From positions 248,001-312,000 of the forward strand of contig NZ_NQOG01000001.1 in the NCBI RefSeq assembly GCF_002270485.1: a stretch of 64,000 nucleotides of DNA. Direction: 5' to 3'. Below are positions 1-8,558 of this stretch, one piece after another. Made by a program: the position numbers and the translations under genes. Under the pieces are notes generated by a model that saw only the letters and a program-made list of their open reading frames with translations, did not search any database and was not told the DNA's origin. The DNA is from Anaerostipes hominis (ex Lee et al. 2021) (GTDB lineage Bacteria > Bacillota > Clostridia > Lachnospirales > Lachnospiraceae). Each line of letters opens with the position of its first letter. Position 1 is the stretch's first letter.

Positions 1-72
1 CTGCCAGTTCTACCGTCCTATCCGTCAGGTCAATATCCAGATTTCTTTTAATTTTACCGTCACTATGTCTCC

Positions 73-1425
73 TTAACTGTTATATATCTCTTTATTTAGT
101 TCCTTTTCTTTTGAATTTATAATTACATTTGCCGCAGCGTCTCCTACTACATTCAACGTAATTACCGCCATTCCCGGAGGATAGTTCATCGCCAGAACCA
201 ACGCATATCCTATCATGCAAAGTTCCGAATTGAATCCCAGTCCATTCAATACCGCGAATACCATCGTAGTCCCGGCAACCGGAATCGCCGGAGTCCCCAT
301 CGATGTAGAAATAGAGAGAAATGCCGCAAGCACAAGGTGAGCCGGTGTGACATCAAGCCCTGCCGAGGTTGCAATAAATGTAATTGCCATCATGTGCATG
401 ACGGTAGTTCCATTCATATTTATTGTCATACCCGTAGGCAATACAAAGTTTGAAATCTCCTCACTGCATCCAAGCTCCTCGACACAAGTCTTTTTGTTCA
501 AAGGGAGGGTAGCCGCTGAAGACTGTGTCGCCGCTGCAAAAAGTCCTACTTTTAATACCTTCCGGATAAATGTCAGTGGATTTAACCCTGTAGTAAACCA
601 AACTCCCAATGGGTAGATCGTAAATACAAGCAGAATACAAATAAAAATTGTCGATACAATCCATGCCAGTGCAGGCCGAAGATACTCTACCCCATAAGTT
701 GCAAAGGTTCTGCTAATCATACAGAAGATTGCAATGGGACTGATCTTATTAATCAGAAATTCCATGTACACACGAATCATCTCATTCAGACTCTCCAAAA
801 CCTTTTTAACGGGTTCTGACTGCTTTCTGAGTGCATTCATGGTAAGTCCGATGATAACCGCAATCACTACAACTGCAAGAATGCTCGTATTGGTCGTAAA
901 TACAGAAAAGATATTATTCGGCACTGCATTTACTATGGTTGTGAGCGGATTGTAAGAATCCATTGTTGCCAGATTCGATGTGTCCGCAGTGGGCAGCTGA
1001 ACGGAAAACCAACCAAGTGTTTTAACCATGTATGCAAAACAGCCTCCCAAAAATGCTCCAACCACATAAAATGATATAAAGCAAAAAAGTGTCTTTCCGA
1101 AAATTTCCCCCAGTTTCCGCGGATTTGTCATACTGCACAGTGACAAGCTGAGTGATACCAGCACCAGTGGCACAATTGCCAATTGTAATCCATTCATAAA
1201 CAACTGGCTTATAATGTAAAAAATACCGATTGACTTAAATCCGTCATCCTTTGTAATATCGTTAAAAAAGATTTTGTTAATTATATCCCAAACCTGCCCC
1301 ATACCATTCGCATTCAAATACTCACGTAACAGCAGGAAGAGAATTCCCACACCAATGCCCCCAAACAATGCAATGGCCATTTTTTTCATAATGGACATTG
1401 GTTTCCTGTCCTGTCGCTTTCCCAT
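73..1425 (-). CDS. Dicarboxylate/amino acid:cation symporter (DAACS family)
   Basis: Predicted 450-residue sodium- or proton-coupled symporter of the glutamate/dicarboxylate/serine transporter family, acting in the cytoplasmic membrane. Visible hallmarks are the serine-rich re-entrant loop QSSAATLPLNKK and the NMNGT motif in the next helix, plus about eight hydrophobic segments. The frame is open further upstream, but the ATG at 1425 (MGKRQDRK) has a strong GGAGG ribosome-binding site six bases before it, so I chose that. It lies about 130 bases after the deoR-type gene and closes the catabolic gene set. The substrate cannot be read from sequence; a carboxylate or amino acid is likely from the family. 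Confidence 0.85.
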   Translation of the reverse strand: MGKRQDRKPMSIMKKMAIALFGGIGVGILFLLLREYLNANGMGQVWDIINKIFFNDITKDDGFKSIGIFYIISQLFMNGLQLAIVPLVLVSLSLSLCSMTNPRKLGEIFGKTLFCFISFYVVGAFLGGCFAYMVKTLGWFSVQLPTADTSNLATMDSYNPLTTIVNAVPNNIFSVFTTNTSILAVVVIAVIIGLTMNALRKQSEPVKKVLESLNEMIRVYMEFLINKISPIAIFCMISRTFATYGVEYLRPALAWIVSTIFICILLVFTIYPLGVWFTTGLNPLTFIRKVLKVGLFAAATQSSAATLPLNKKTCVEELGCSEEISNFVLPTGMTINMNGTTVMHMMAITFIATSAGLDVTPAHLVLAAFLSISTSMGTPAIPVAGTTMVFAVLNGLGFNSELCMIGYALVLAMNYPPGMAVITLNVVGDAAANVIINSKEKELNKEIYNS

Positions 1426-1552
1426 CAAATTCCTCCGTTCTCCATGAACCATAAAAGGACCCTTGCGCATGTATCCCGTCTGAGATATAACATCCACAAG
1501 AGTCCTCTGCTTACACCGAAACACCTATATCCACGTTCCGGGATGCTTCTTT

Positions 1553-2311
1553 CTAATATATAAGCTTGATATCGTTCTCTTTGCAAAATTCCGCCCATCT
1601 GTCGTCTGGTCTGCGATCGGTAACCAGATAATCAATCTGATCCCATGACGCCAAATGCGCAAAAGCCGTTTTATCAAATTTGGAGTGATCCACGAAAAGC
1701 GCGACCTCATTTGCCTGTTTAATCATAACCTTCTTTGCTTCCGCTTCCGTCTCTTTAGAATCCATCACACCCTTTTCTATGTCAATTCCCTTACAGCTGA
1801 TTAACAGAATATCCACATGATAATTGCGAATATTTTCTCTTGCTGTCTTTCCCTGCAAAGACAAGGTACTGCGGTTAAAGACTCCGCCGGTTAAAATGAT
1901 GTTGATATCAGTGCTTGCCAGCTCTGCCGGCATGGCTGTTGAAGTTGTAAGTATCGTAATATCACGGCTGTTCTTCACCCTTTTGACAACTTCCATCACA
2001 GAGGTGCTCGCATCTGCGGCAATCGTACTTTTACCTCTTAAAATCGGTTCAAATACTGTTGCCATCCTCCGTTTCTCTTCTATATGGATTCCCGCTCTTT
2101 GATAAAAATGAATGCCTTCTCGTTGATTTTCAACATTCAGAACTGCACCGCCAAAGGTGCGGTTCAAAACCCCTTTGTTCTCTAATTTTTCCAAGTCGCG
2201 TCTGATCGTCTCCTCCGTCACGCCAAATGATGTACTCAATTCGGACACAATCACCTTTTTTTCTGTCTGAATCATTTTTTTGATCAATTCAAGCCTATCC
2301 TTTGCTGCCAC
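1553..2311 (-). CDS. DeoR-family transcriptional regulator
   Basis: 252-residue DeoR/GlpR-type repressor. The N-terminal winged HTH (about residues 4-58) shows the family pattern VSELSTSFGVTEETIRRDL, followed by the DeoR C-terminal sensor domain (about 75-235), which in this family binds a phosphorylated sugar intermediate. It lies downstream of the dehydrogenase/kinase/aldolase/epimerase genes on the same strand and upstream of the symporter, so it is the likely local regulator of the cluster. A perfect 10-bp inverted repeat in its own upstream region may be its operator. Confidence 0.88.
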   Translation of the reverse strand: MAAKDRLELIKKMIQTEKKVIVSELSTSFGVTEETIRRDLEKLENKGVLNRTFGGAVLNVENQREGIHFYQRAGIHIEEKRRMATVFEPILRGKSTIAADASTSVMEVVKRVKNSRDITILTTSTAMPAELASTDINIILTGGVFNRSTLSLQGKTARENIRNYHVDILLISCKGIDIEKGVMDSKETEAEAKKVMIKQANEVALFVDHSKFDKTAFAHLASWDQIDYLVTDRRPDDRWAEFCKENDIKLIY

Positions 2312-2375
2312 TAACTCACTCCCCTTCTCTATACCATCTCCGCTATTTCACTTGGAAATAATTATATCACATCTT

Positions 2376-2412
2376 ATGTTGAAATCAAAGATTACTCTTT
2401 TAATTTCAACAT
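2376..2412. promoter_or_regulatory. Inverted repeat upstream of deoR-type gene, possible operator
   Basis: Perfect 10-bp arms ATGTTGAAAT (2376-2385) and ATTTCAACAT (2403-2412) separated by 17 bp. A shorter palindrome TATTTC-ACTTG-GAAATA lies at 2344-2360. Both sit in the 128-bp gap between the aldo/keto reductase and the regulator, a position that would suit autoregulation. Binding by this DeoR protein is inference. Confidence 0.45.
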
Positions 2413-2439
2413 TTAAAGGAGTATTACTTGCTATTTTCT

Positions 2440-3432
2440 TTATTTATCAATTTTCTCTGCCATATCACGCATAATCTGTACATCTTTTGGATCTAATTCT
2501 AACTCTGCTGATTTTACATTTTCTTGAATCTGCTCCACAGTTGTAGATCCGCTCAGCAGATTCAAGAAGTCTCCCTGTGCAAGAATCCAGCTAAGTGCCA
2601 GATTCGCGATAGTGCAGTTGTATTTTTCACAGAGCGGTCTCCACTCATCCATCATGTCCATAGCATCCTGCATGTGATCCGGCTGGAACCATTTCTTCGG
2701 AATCTGTGCGCCTACTGGCTGGTAATCTCTCGGCATTGTCCCTGAGAGCAGTCCCATCTCAAGTGGTGAATACGCCTGAATCGTCACTCCATTTTCACGG
2801 CAGCAAGGAATGATTTCTTCTTCAATACCACGGTCAAGAATTGAGTATTTTGCCTGCACAATATCAAGCTGCCCCCATTTCAGGTATTCTTCGATATGGC
2901 GGATATCCACATTGGCTGCACCGATTGCTTTAATCTTTCCCTGTGCCTTCAATTCATTTAACACATCCATGGTCTTTTGAATCGGCACGTAATATTCGCT
3001 TCCTTCTATTGCCTGCCAGTGTGTCATATAAACATCCACATAATCTGTTCCCAGACGTTCCAAAGATGCTTCAATTTCTTTCTTTACAGACGCACTGTTT
3101 AAGTTCTTGTAAAGCTGAACTCCGTTTACCTTGTTAAAAAGGTCGCCTTTCATCTCCTGATCCCATGTGACACCACATTTTGTAATAACGACTACTTCAT
3201 TCCGGTTCATTCCTTCCAAAGCTTTTCCGAGGATTTTCTCGCTGTTGCCGAAGTTATATCCCGGTGCGGTATCAATCAGATTTACACCAGCCTTGGGAGC
3301 CTCTTTGATAGTGTCCACCACAACCTGAATATCGTGGTCTCCGCCCCATGCCGAGCCTCCGCCGATTGACCATGTTCCGAGACCGATCCTTGAAATATCA
3401 ATTCCTGTCTTACCAAGCTTCATTGTTTTCAT
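2440..3432 (-). CDS. Aldo/keto reductase
   Basis: 330-residue NAD(P)H-dependent oxidoreductase with the AKR (alpha/beta)8 barrel. The start MKLGKTGIDISRIGLGTW, the catalytic Asp/Tyr segment LIDTAPGYNFGNSEK, the catalytic Lys in VVITKCG and the His in DVYMTHWQ are all present, so it should be active. It is the last enzyme gene before the regulator in the operon and probably reduces or oxidises a sugar or sugar-derived carbonyl. The exact substrate is unknown. Confidence 0.88.
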   Translation of the reverse strand: MKTMKLGKTGIDISRIGLGTWSIGGGSAWGGDHDIQVVVDTIKEAPKAGVNLIDTAPGYNFGNSEKILGKALEGMNRNEVVVITKCGVTWDQEMKGDLFNKVNGVQLYKNLNSASVKKEIEASLERLGTDYVDVYMTHWQAIEGSEYYVPIQKTMDVLNELKAQGKIKAIGAANVDIRHIEEYLKWGQLDIVQAKYSILDRGIEEEIIPCCRENGVTIQAYSPLEMGLLSGTMPRDYQPVGAQIPKKWFQPDHMQDAMDMMDEWRPLCEKYNCTIANLALSWILAQGDFLNLLSGSTTVEQIQENVKSAELELDPKDVQIMRDMAEKIDK

Positions 3433-3485
3433 ACTTTTTTGTTCCTTTCTTGTCTATAGAGCCCCTGCACACAATACTGCATGTA

Positions 3486-4457
3486 CTACGCTCCATAATC
3501 TTTACGATACCTTGTAAACATTTCTTCCACAATCGCTCTGTCCTTTACTCCGCCGGTGGCGCCAACATATTGGACCGAAACCGCTGCAGTGCAGTTTGCA
3601 TAGGCGGCACATTCCCGAAGCGTCTTGCCCTCCAGCAATGCTGTGATAAATCCAGATGCAAAATTATCTCCTGCTCCGATTGTATCAATCGCCGTCACTC
3701 CCTTGGCCGCCGGAACAATCACAGACCCTTCTGAATTGCGAATATAACATCCCCGCTTTCCTATCTTCATAACAACGTTTTTAACACCGCATCCATACAG
3801 GATATCGGCTACTTCGTTTTCCTTGACCGCTCCCGTCATCTCACTTGCCTCTTCAAAATTGGGGAAGAAGTAATCTACATAGCTCAGTGCCTCGCGAATG
3901 TCATTTAAGGTTTCATTCACCTTCGGCATCACCATATCCGCACAAATTGTCATTCCTTCCTTCTTTGCCTTTGAAAAGACTGCGACAAGCGCCTTGTTGT
4001 CAAATAAGGGATTATTGAAAATACTTGCAAATGAAAGAATCTTTGCGTCCTTTAATGCAGACATATCCAGATCTTCATAGCAGAATTTCCATAAGCTTCC
4101 CTGCCGATTTGTAATAAATGTTCTTTCTCCGTCTTCCGCTACAAGCCCTACGTTAATAGAGGTATCTTTGGTCGGATCCTGCTTGATATAGGTTGTATCA
4201 ATACCGTTTGTCTTACAGTGATCCATGACAAACCACCCCGGCAGGTCTACCCCAACACAGCTCATCAGTCCCACCTTATGTCCTAATCGAGTGATAATTG
4301 TCGCTTCATTGATCGCATCGCCCCCGATGGTCATCTTAATCCCGTCCACCGGATAAGATACTACATCAAATACTTCCTTCCCCACCGGCCTGAGGGGCAG
4401 GTCTACAAGCGCTGCGCCAATAATAATTACGTCTAGTTTCTTATCCACTTTATTCAT
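3486..4457 (-). CDS. PfkB-family carbohydrate kinase
   Basis: 323-residue sugar kinase of the ribokinase/PfkB family, phosphorylating a free sugar with ATP. The N-terminal glycine motif (GGDAINEATIITRLG) and the C-terminal signature DTIGAGDNFASGF with the catalytic Asp are visible. The ATG at 4457 (MNKVDKK), preceded by a GGAAGGG site, gives an 8-bp overlap with the upstream aldolase gene, which suggests translational coupling. In this operon it would make the ketose phosphate used by the epimerase or aldolase. Ketose specificity is inference. Confidence 0.87.
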   Translation of the reverse strand: MNKVDKKLDVIIIGAALVDLPLRPVGKEVFDVVSYPVDGIKMTIGGDAINEATIITRLGHKVGLMSCVGVDLPGWFVMDHCKTNGIDTTYIKQDPTKDTSINVGLVAEDGERTFITNRQGSLWKFCYEDLDMSALKDAKILSFASIFNNPLFDNKALVAVFSKAKKEGMTICADMVMPKVNETLNDIREALSYVDYFFPNFEEASEMTGAVKENEVADILYGCGVKNVVMKIGKRGCYIRNSEGSVIVPAAKGVTAIDTIGAGDNFASGFITALLEGKTLRECAAYANCTAAVSVQYVGATGGVKDRAIVEEMFTRYRKDYGA

Positions 4458-5289
4458 CAGCCCTTCCGTCGTCACCAAACAGTTTAATCTTATACATTGC
4501 ACGTTCTTTAACTGCTTTTCTCACTTCACGCTGAACTGCCAGGAATGGCTCATCCTTATGTGCATTGACTGCCTCCATCGCTGCCTGACAGAGTTCTGTG
4601 TGAATATTTATTTTAGAAATACCGAGTGAAATTGCCTTTTTGATATCCTCGTCTCCAATACCTGAAGCGCCATGAAGTACAAGCGGCACATCTACTGCTT
4701 TGGCAACCTCTTCCAGAATATCAAATGCAAGTTCCGGTTCGGAGGTATATACCCCATGCACGTTTCCAATGGCAACTGCCAGAGAATCACATCCTGTTCT
4801 CTCCACAAAATCTTTTGCCCTCTTCGGGTCAGTATAATGATAATCTGACAATGCCTCTTCGTAGACAGTCTCATTTCCTACGTGTCCAAGTTCTGCCTCC
4901 ACCGGAATGTTATATGCATGGAAATAATCTACACATCTTTTAATCTCCGCCACATTCTCCTCATATGGAAGAGCAGACGCATCGCGCATTACAGAATTCA
5001 TGCAATGGTTCACCGCATTCTGAAGGATCGTCATATTGCGGCCGTGATCCCAATGCATAATCACAGGAATTGTTGCATTTTTTGCCATAGATTCCATCAT
5101 ATAGCAGAAGTCTTCGAAGGAAGTATTTCCAACAAACCCTGTACCGAAAGAAATAATAATCGGCGCACGGAGCTCTTCTGCCGCGTCAATTACTCCCATC
5201 AGCATCTCCGCATTCCATACATTAAAATGAGGAATTGCATAATGTCCTCCTTTTGCTTTTTTTTCCCAATATCTGATATCTGAAATCAT
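4450..5289 (-). CDS. Class II ketose-bisphosphate aldolase (FBA/GatY-like)
   Basis: 279-residue zinc-dependent aldolase. The catalytic Asp and zinc-binding His are in HWDHGRN, a further metal-site segment is EAELGHVGNE, the zinc His is in LVLHGASGI, and the phosphate-binding loop is near KINIHTELC. Family members cleave fructose-1,6-bisphosphate, tagatose-1,6-bisphosphate or related ketose phosphates into triose phosphates. It sits 15 bases after the first dehydrogenase and overlaps the kinase gene. Substrate is not resolvable; FbaA, GatY/KbaY or a private operon substrate are alternatives. Confidence 0.86.
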   Translation of the reverse strand: MISDIRYWEKKAKGGHYAIPHFNVWNAEMLMGVIDAAEELRAPIIISFGTGFVGNTSFEDFCYMMESMAKNATIPVIMHWDHGRNMTILQNAVNHCMNSVMRDASALPYEENVAEIKRCVDYFHAYNIPVEAELGHVGNETVYEEALSDYHYTDPKRAKDFVERTGCDSLAVAIGNVHGVYTSEPELAFDILEEVAKAVDVPLVLHGASGIGDEDIKKAISLGISKINIHTELCQAAMEAVNAHKDEPFLAVQREVRKAVKERAMYKIKLFGDDGRADE

Positions 5290-5304
5290 ATTCTTCTCCT
5301 TTTC

Positions 5305-6360
5305 TTATTCAGAAATTTTCACAACACCTTTTACTATATCGGCTTTTCTCACCGGGTCGATGGCTTCCATAAATGCCTTTTGAACGTCTTTATATTCGTA
5401 AATATTTGTTACCATATCTTTTACATTAAACTTCCCGGTTGCAATCGCTTCGATAGTCTGCGGGAAATTGTTACAGTACCGAAAGGAAGTCTGAATTGTC
5501 ACTTCCCGGTTAATTTTTAAAAAGTCAATCGGAACCGGCTGGGACTGTGTTCCAACCATCATAATTTTCCCGCCACGCGCTACCATTTGTACCGCCTGAT
5601 TGGTTGTAAATGCAGAGCCTGCTGCCTCAAACACCAAATCCACACCATGATCTCCGTATAATTCCTTTGATCGAATTGCCGCAACGGTATCTTCCTCTTT
5701 CCCGTTTATAACTCTCTTGGCGCCAAGCCTTTTAGCAAGGTCAAGACGTTTTTGAATCACATCTACTACAGTGATATCTGTAACACCCAGACTTAAGCAG
5801 GCCTGAAGTACCATAAGTCCGATTGCTCCGCCCCCGAGAATCACAACGCTTTTTCCAGTCTGTGCACCTCCTAAAATTGCCGCGTGCATACCGACTGCCG
5901 CCGGTTCTACCAGAGCTCCTTCCAATGTAGACATCTCCTCCGGAATATGATAAGTCCATTCTTCTGGATGAGTCATGTACTGTGTCAGCGCCCCTTTATA
6001 GTTAGGTTGTGTCGCCATAAAATCAACCTTCGGGCAAATATTGTAACGGCCGGTTCTGCAATATTCACATGTATCATCCGGCACTCCGGGCTCAATCAGC
6101 ACTTTATCTCCCACTTTAAACTTCGTAACTTTTGCACCAACGCCCACGACTTCACCAGCCACCTCATGTCCAAGTCCGATTTTCTGATTTGGATCCTTCG
6201 GTGGGATAAACGGTCCGAATTCAAATCCATGAATGTCTGACCCGCACATTCCCACATATTCCACCTTCATCAAAATCTCATTTTCTTTCGGCTCGGGCAT
6301 CGGGCACTCCTGAATCTCAAATTGTTTCGGTGTCACTAAAATTGCTTCTGAATTCTGCAT
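5305..6360 (-). CDS. Zinc-dependent medium-chain alcohol (polyol) dehydrogenase
   Basis: 351-residue MDR-superfamily dehydrogenase resembling sorbitol/threonine dehydrogenases. Catalytic zinc ligands are in GMCGSDIHGFEFG and GHEVAGEVVG; the Rossmann motif is VVILGGGAIGLM near residue 172. The structural-zinc lobe keeps three cysteines (TCEYCRTGRYNIC) while the usual first cysteine is replaced, so the second zinc may be absent, as in some sorbitol dehydrogenases. Operon context with a sugar porter, ketose kinase and aldolase suggests oxidation of a hexitol or similar polyol to a ketose. Confidence 0.87.
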   Translation of the reverse strand: MQNSEAILVTPKQFEIQECPMPEPKENEILMKVEYVGMCGSDIHGFEFGPFIPPKDPNQKIGLGHEVAGEVVGVGAKVTKFKVGDKVLIEPGVPDDTCEYCRTGRYNICPKVDFMATQPNYKGALTQYMTHPEEWTYHIPEEMSTLEGALVEPAAVGMHAAILGGAQTGKSVVILGGGAIGLMVLQACLSLGVTDITVVDVIQKRLDLAKRLGAKRVINGKEEDTVAAIRSKELYGDHGVDLVFEAAGSAFTTNQAVQMVARGGKIMMVGTQSQPVPIDFLKINREVTIQTSFRYCNNFPQTIEAIATGKFNVKDMVTNIYEYKDVQKAFMEAIDPVRKADIVKGVVKISE

Positions 6361-6384
6361 AATAGAACCTCCTTCATCTGTCTG

Positions 6385-7755
6385 TCAGTCAACGTTTCCG
6401 ATATCTTCTACCGATTCTCCTCTCGTCTCAATGCCGAGGAACAAGATAGCTACAGCAATGATTACCGCAACAATGGAGATGAGAACGAACACACCATTTG
6501 CTCCGATTGTACTGGCAACATATGTTACAAGGAAGGGGAAGAAAATGTTACTCACACGTCCCATGGCATTACTAAAACCAGATCCAGAAAGCTTTGCAGA
6601 TGTCGGCCACATCTCCGGCACATATACTGCGGAAGCATAACATACATACATATAAATTGCTGTGTTAAGCAGGAATGTCCAAATGATCAGCCCGCTCATT
6701 GAAGACTGCTGCCCTGTAATAATTCCGAATACAGCCATAATTGCCAGCAGTGCAACTCCCATTGCCTTTCTTGGAATCTTATCCATAATTAATGACGCAA
6801 TGAATATTCCAAAGGGTGCTCCAAAAAGGCCAAACATTGTCATAAACTGTGACTGTGATGTATCAAATCCCATAGAGGAAAGCATGGACGGCATCCAGTT
6901 CATCAATGTATATTGAATGGTATTCATACCAATCAGTACAAGTGAACCTACAATCGTTCTTCTTAAAAGCTTTCCTTTAAATAATGCCGAATACGGAAGT
7001 TGTTTCACCGGCTTTGGCCCCTCTGTCACTTCCGGGAGCGGTTTGCCTGTCGCTGCTTCAATCTCTTTTTCAATCTTTGTTACAATTTCATCTGCCTCCT
7101 CTACTCTCCCCTGTGATTCCAGCCATCTTGGTGATTCCGGAAACTTCTTATACACTAGGATACTTGCGATGATAGAAAGTACAGATGGAATCATAAACTG
7201 AATTCTCCAGTTCAACGCATAACTTGCCACAATAGAACCGACAAGCAGTGCGATACCATTACAGACAGGGTGCGCCCAGTTTCCAATAAAGGAAGTACGG
7301 CTTGACCATGTACCACGGTTTCTTCCAGGTACATACTCTGTGAATCCGGCAAATAAAACAACTAACAACGCTCCCAGTCCGAGACCCTGAATCAGTCTGA
7401 ACACATAGAGTACGTATACATTTGGTGACAGCGCGCCTCCGATCATTGCGATAATATGTACTATTTCATATAAAAGAATAGATTTCTTACGTCCAATCTT
7501 ATCTCCGATCGGGCCCCCGATTAATGCTCCAAATAACTGCCCCGCCGTATAAATGGTTCCCCACATGGCAAGCAGTCTGGAACCCGGCTCCAGCCAATGA
7601 ATCTCATTTAACAGGATGTTTTGTACTGCGCCGCCGATACCGTTTGACCAGCAAACCAGCAGTGCAAAGGCTGTTACCAGCCACATTTTAATATGCCATG
7701 ATGAGTTAGGCAGACGATCCAGCCTTGCTCCAATATTTGCATTCTTTTTATTCAT
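6385..7755 (-). CDS. MFS sugar porter-type transporter
   Basis: 456-residue, about 12-helix major facilitator. Sugar-porter signatures are visible: GDKIGRKK after helix 2, the RxxxG..G pattern in the first half, and PESPRWLESQGR after helix 6. It would import an unphosphorylated sugar or polyol by proton symport, consistent with kinase and dehydrogenase genes in the same operon. It lies 54 bases after the epimerase and 24 bases before the first dehydrogenase. Confidence 0.9.
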   Translation of the reverse strand: MNKKNANIGARLDRLPNSSWHIKMWLVTAFALLVCWSNGIGGAVQNILLNEIHWLEPGSRLLAMWGTIYTAGQLFGALIGGPIGDKIGRKKSILLYEIVHIIAMIGGALSPNVYVLYVFRLIQGLGLGALLVVLFAGFTEYVPGRNRGTWSSRTSFIGNWAHPVCNGIALLVGSIVASYALNWRIQFMIPSVLSIIASILVYKKFPESPRWLESQGRVEEADEIVTKIEKEIEAATGKPLPEVTEGPKPVKQLPYSALFKGKLLRRTIVGSLVLIGMNTIQYTLMNWMPSMLSSMGFDTSQSQFMTMFGLFGAPFGIFIASLIMDKIPRKAMGVALLAIMAVFGIITGQQSSMSGLIIWTFLLNTAIYMYVCYASAVYVPEMWPTSAKLSGSGFSNAMGRVSNIFFPFLVTYVASTIGANGVFVLISIVAVIIAVAILFLGIETRGESVEDIGNVD

Positions 7756-7809
7756 ATTCTATTTCCTTTCGGTAAAATATCAGCTTTTTCATATAGCATC
7801 TCTTCGTGA

Positions 7810-8523
7810 CTACAAAATTTCTTCGTCACATCTGGCGTCCCTGAGCTCCCTCTCGAGATCTTCTTCCATAATATCCCACGCCTTTTTAAAATCTTTGTCA
7901 TTATTCCAAAGCGCCGGAGGTCCCATCACTACAAGATCCGTCCCTGCCTCATATAACGGCCGGTATAAACTTTTGTTCATGGAACCATCTGCCTCAATCA
8001 GGAAGTGGAGGCCTCGTTCCTTTCGCATCTGCGCCAGTCGCTTGATCTTAACATACATCTGAGAGTCAACTGGTTGTCCAGCGATACCAGGATCCACAAT
8101 CATAATTGTCACCTTATCCAATAGCGGGAGATAATATTCAATTGTTGACAACGGAACAGACGGGCTAAGTGCAACACCGGCTTTGCAGCCCAACGCTTTA
8201 ATCTTATGAATTGTCACAAACGCATCTCCTTCGATACAATCTGTGTGAGGTGTAATGTATGTCGCGCCCGCCCTGGCAAATACCTCCAGATACTGCTGTG
8301 GACGCTTTACCATCAGATGCGCATCCATCGGCTTTAGCTGATCTATGTGCCGGTTTAAGTAATCCAGATAATCCGGTCCGATTCCATAACTTGGCACATA
8401 GACTCCGTCCTTGATATCCATATGCAAAAAGTCTGAGTGTTGATTGATTATTTCCATCTGTTCTTTCACATGAAACAAATCACAGCACCCTACCGATGGC
8501 GCAATCATTAATTTTCTCTTCAT
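7810..8523 (-). CDS. Ribulose-phosphate 3-epimerase family; allulose-6-phosphate 3-epimerase (AlsE)-like
   Basis: 237-residue TIM-barrel sugar-phosphate 3-epimerase. Metal and catalytic segments are HMDIKDGVYVPS, DAHLMVKRP, TIMIVDPGIAGQP and EADGSMNKS. From memory, DKVTIMIVDPGIAGQP and the C-terminal ALWNNDKDFKKAWDIM follow E. coli AlsE (allulose-6-phosphate 3-epimerase) more closely than Rpe, and the operon context supports a dedicated hexulose-phosphate enzyme. It would interconvert allulose-6-P and fructose-6-P, or a related C3-epimer pair. Confidence 0.82.
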   Translation of the reverse strand: MKRKLMIAPSVGCCDLFHVKEQMEIINQHSDFLHMDIKDGVYVPSYGIGPDYLDYLNRHIDQLKPMDAHLMVKRPQQYLEVFARAGATYITPHTDCIEGDAFVTIHKIKALGCKAGVALSPSVPLSTIEYYLPLLDKVTIMIVDPGIAGQPVDSQMYVKIKRLAQMRKERGLHFLIEADGSMNKSLYRPLYEAGTDLVVMGPPALWNNDKDFKKAWDIMEEDLERELRDARCDEEIL

Positions 8524-8558
8524 AACCTCTTCCTTAAATACTTTGTTACGCTTCTCTA

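Noticed and set aside
1-63. Possible start of a further gene on the minus strand (AAGGAG site overlapping the symporter stop, GTG at 63; another frame reads DIDLTDRTVELA)
   Set aside because: The GTG frame stops after 12 codons, and the open frame has no start codon in view. Too little sequence remains to call a gene.
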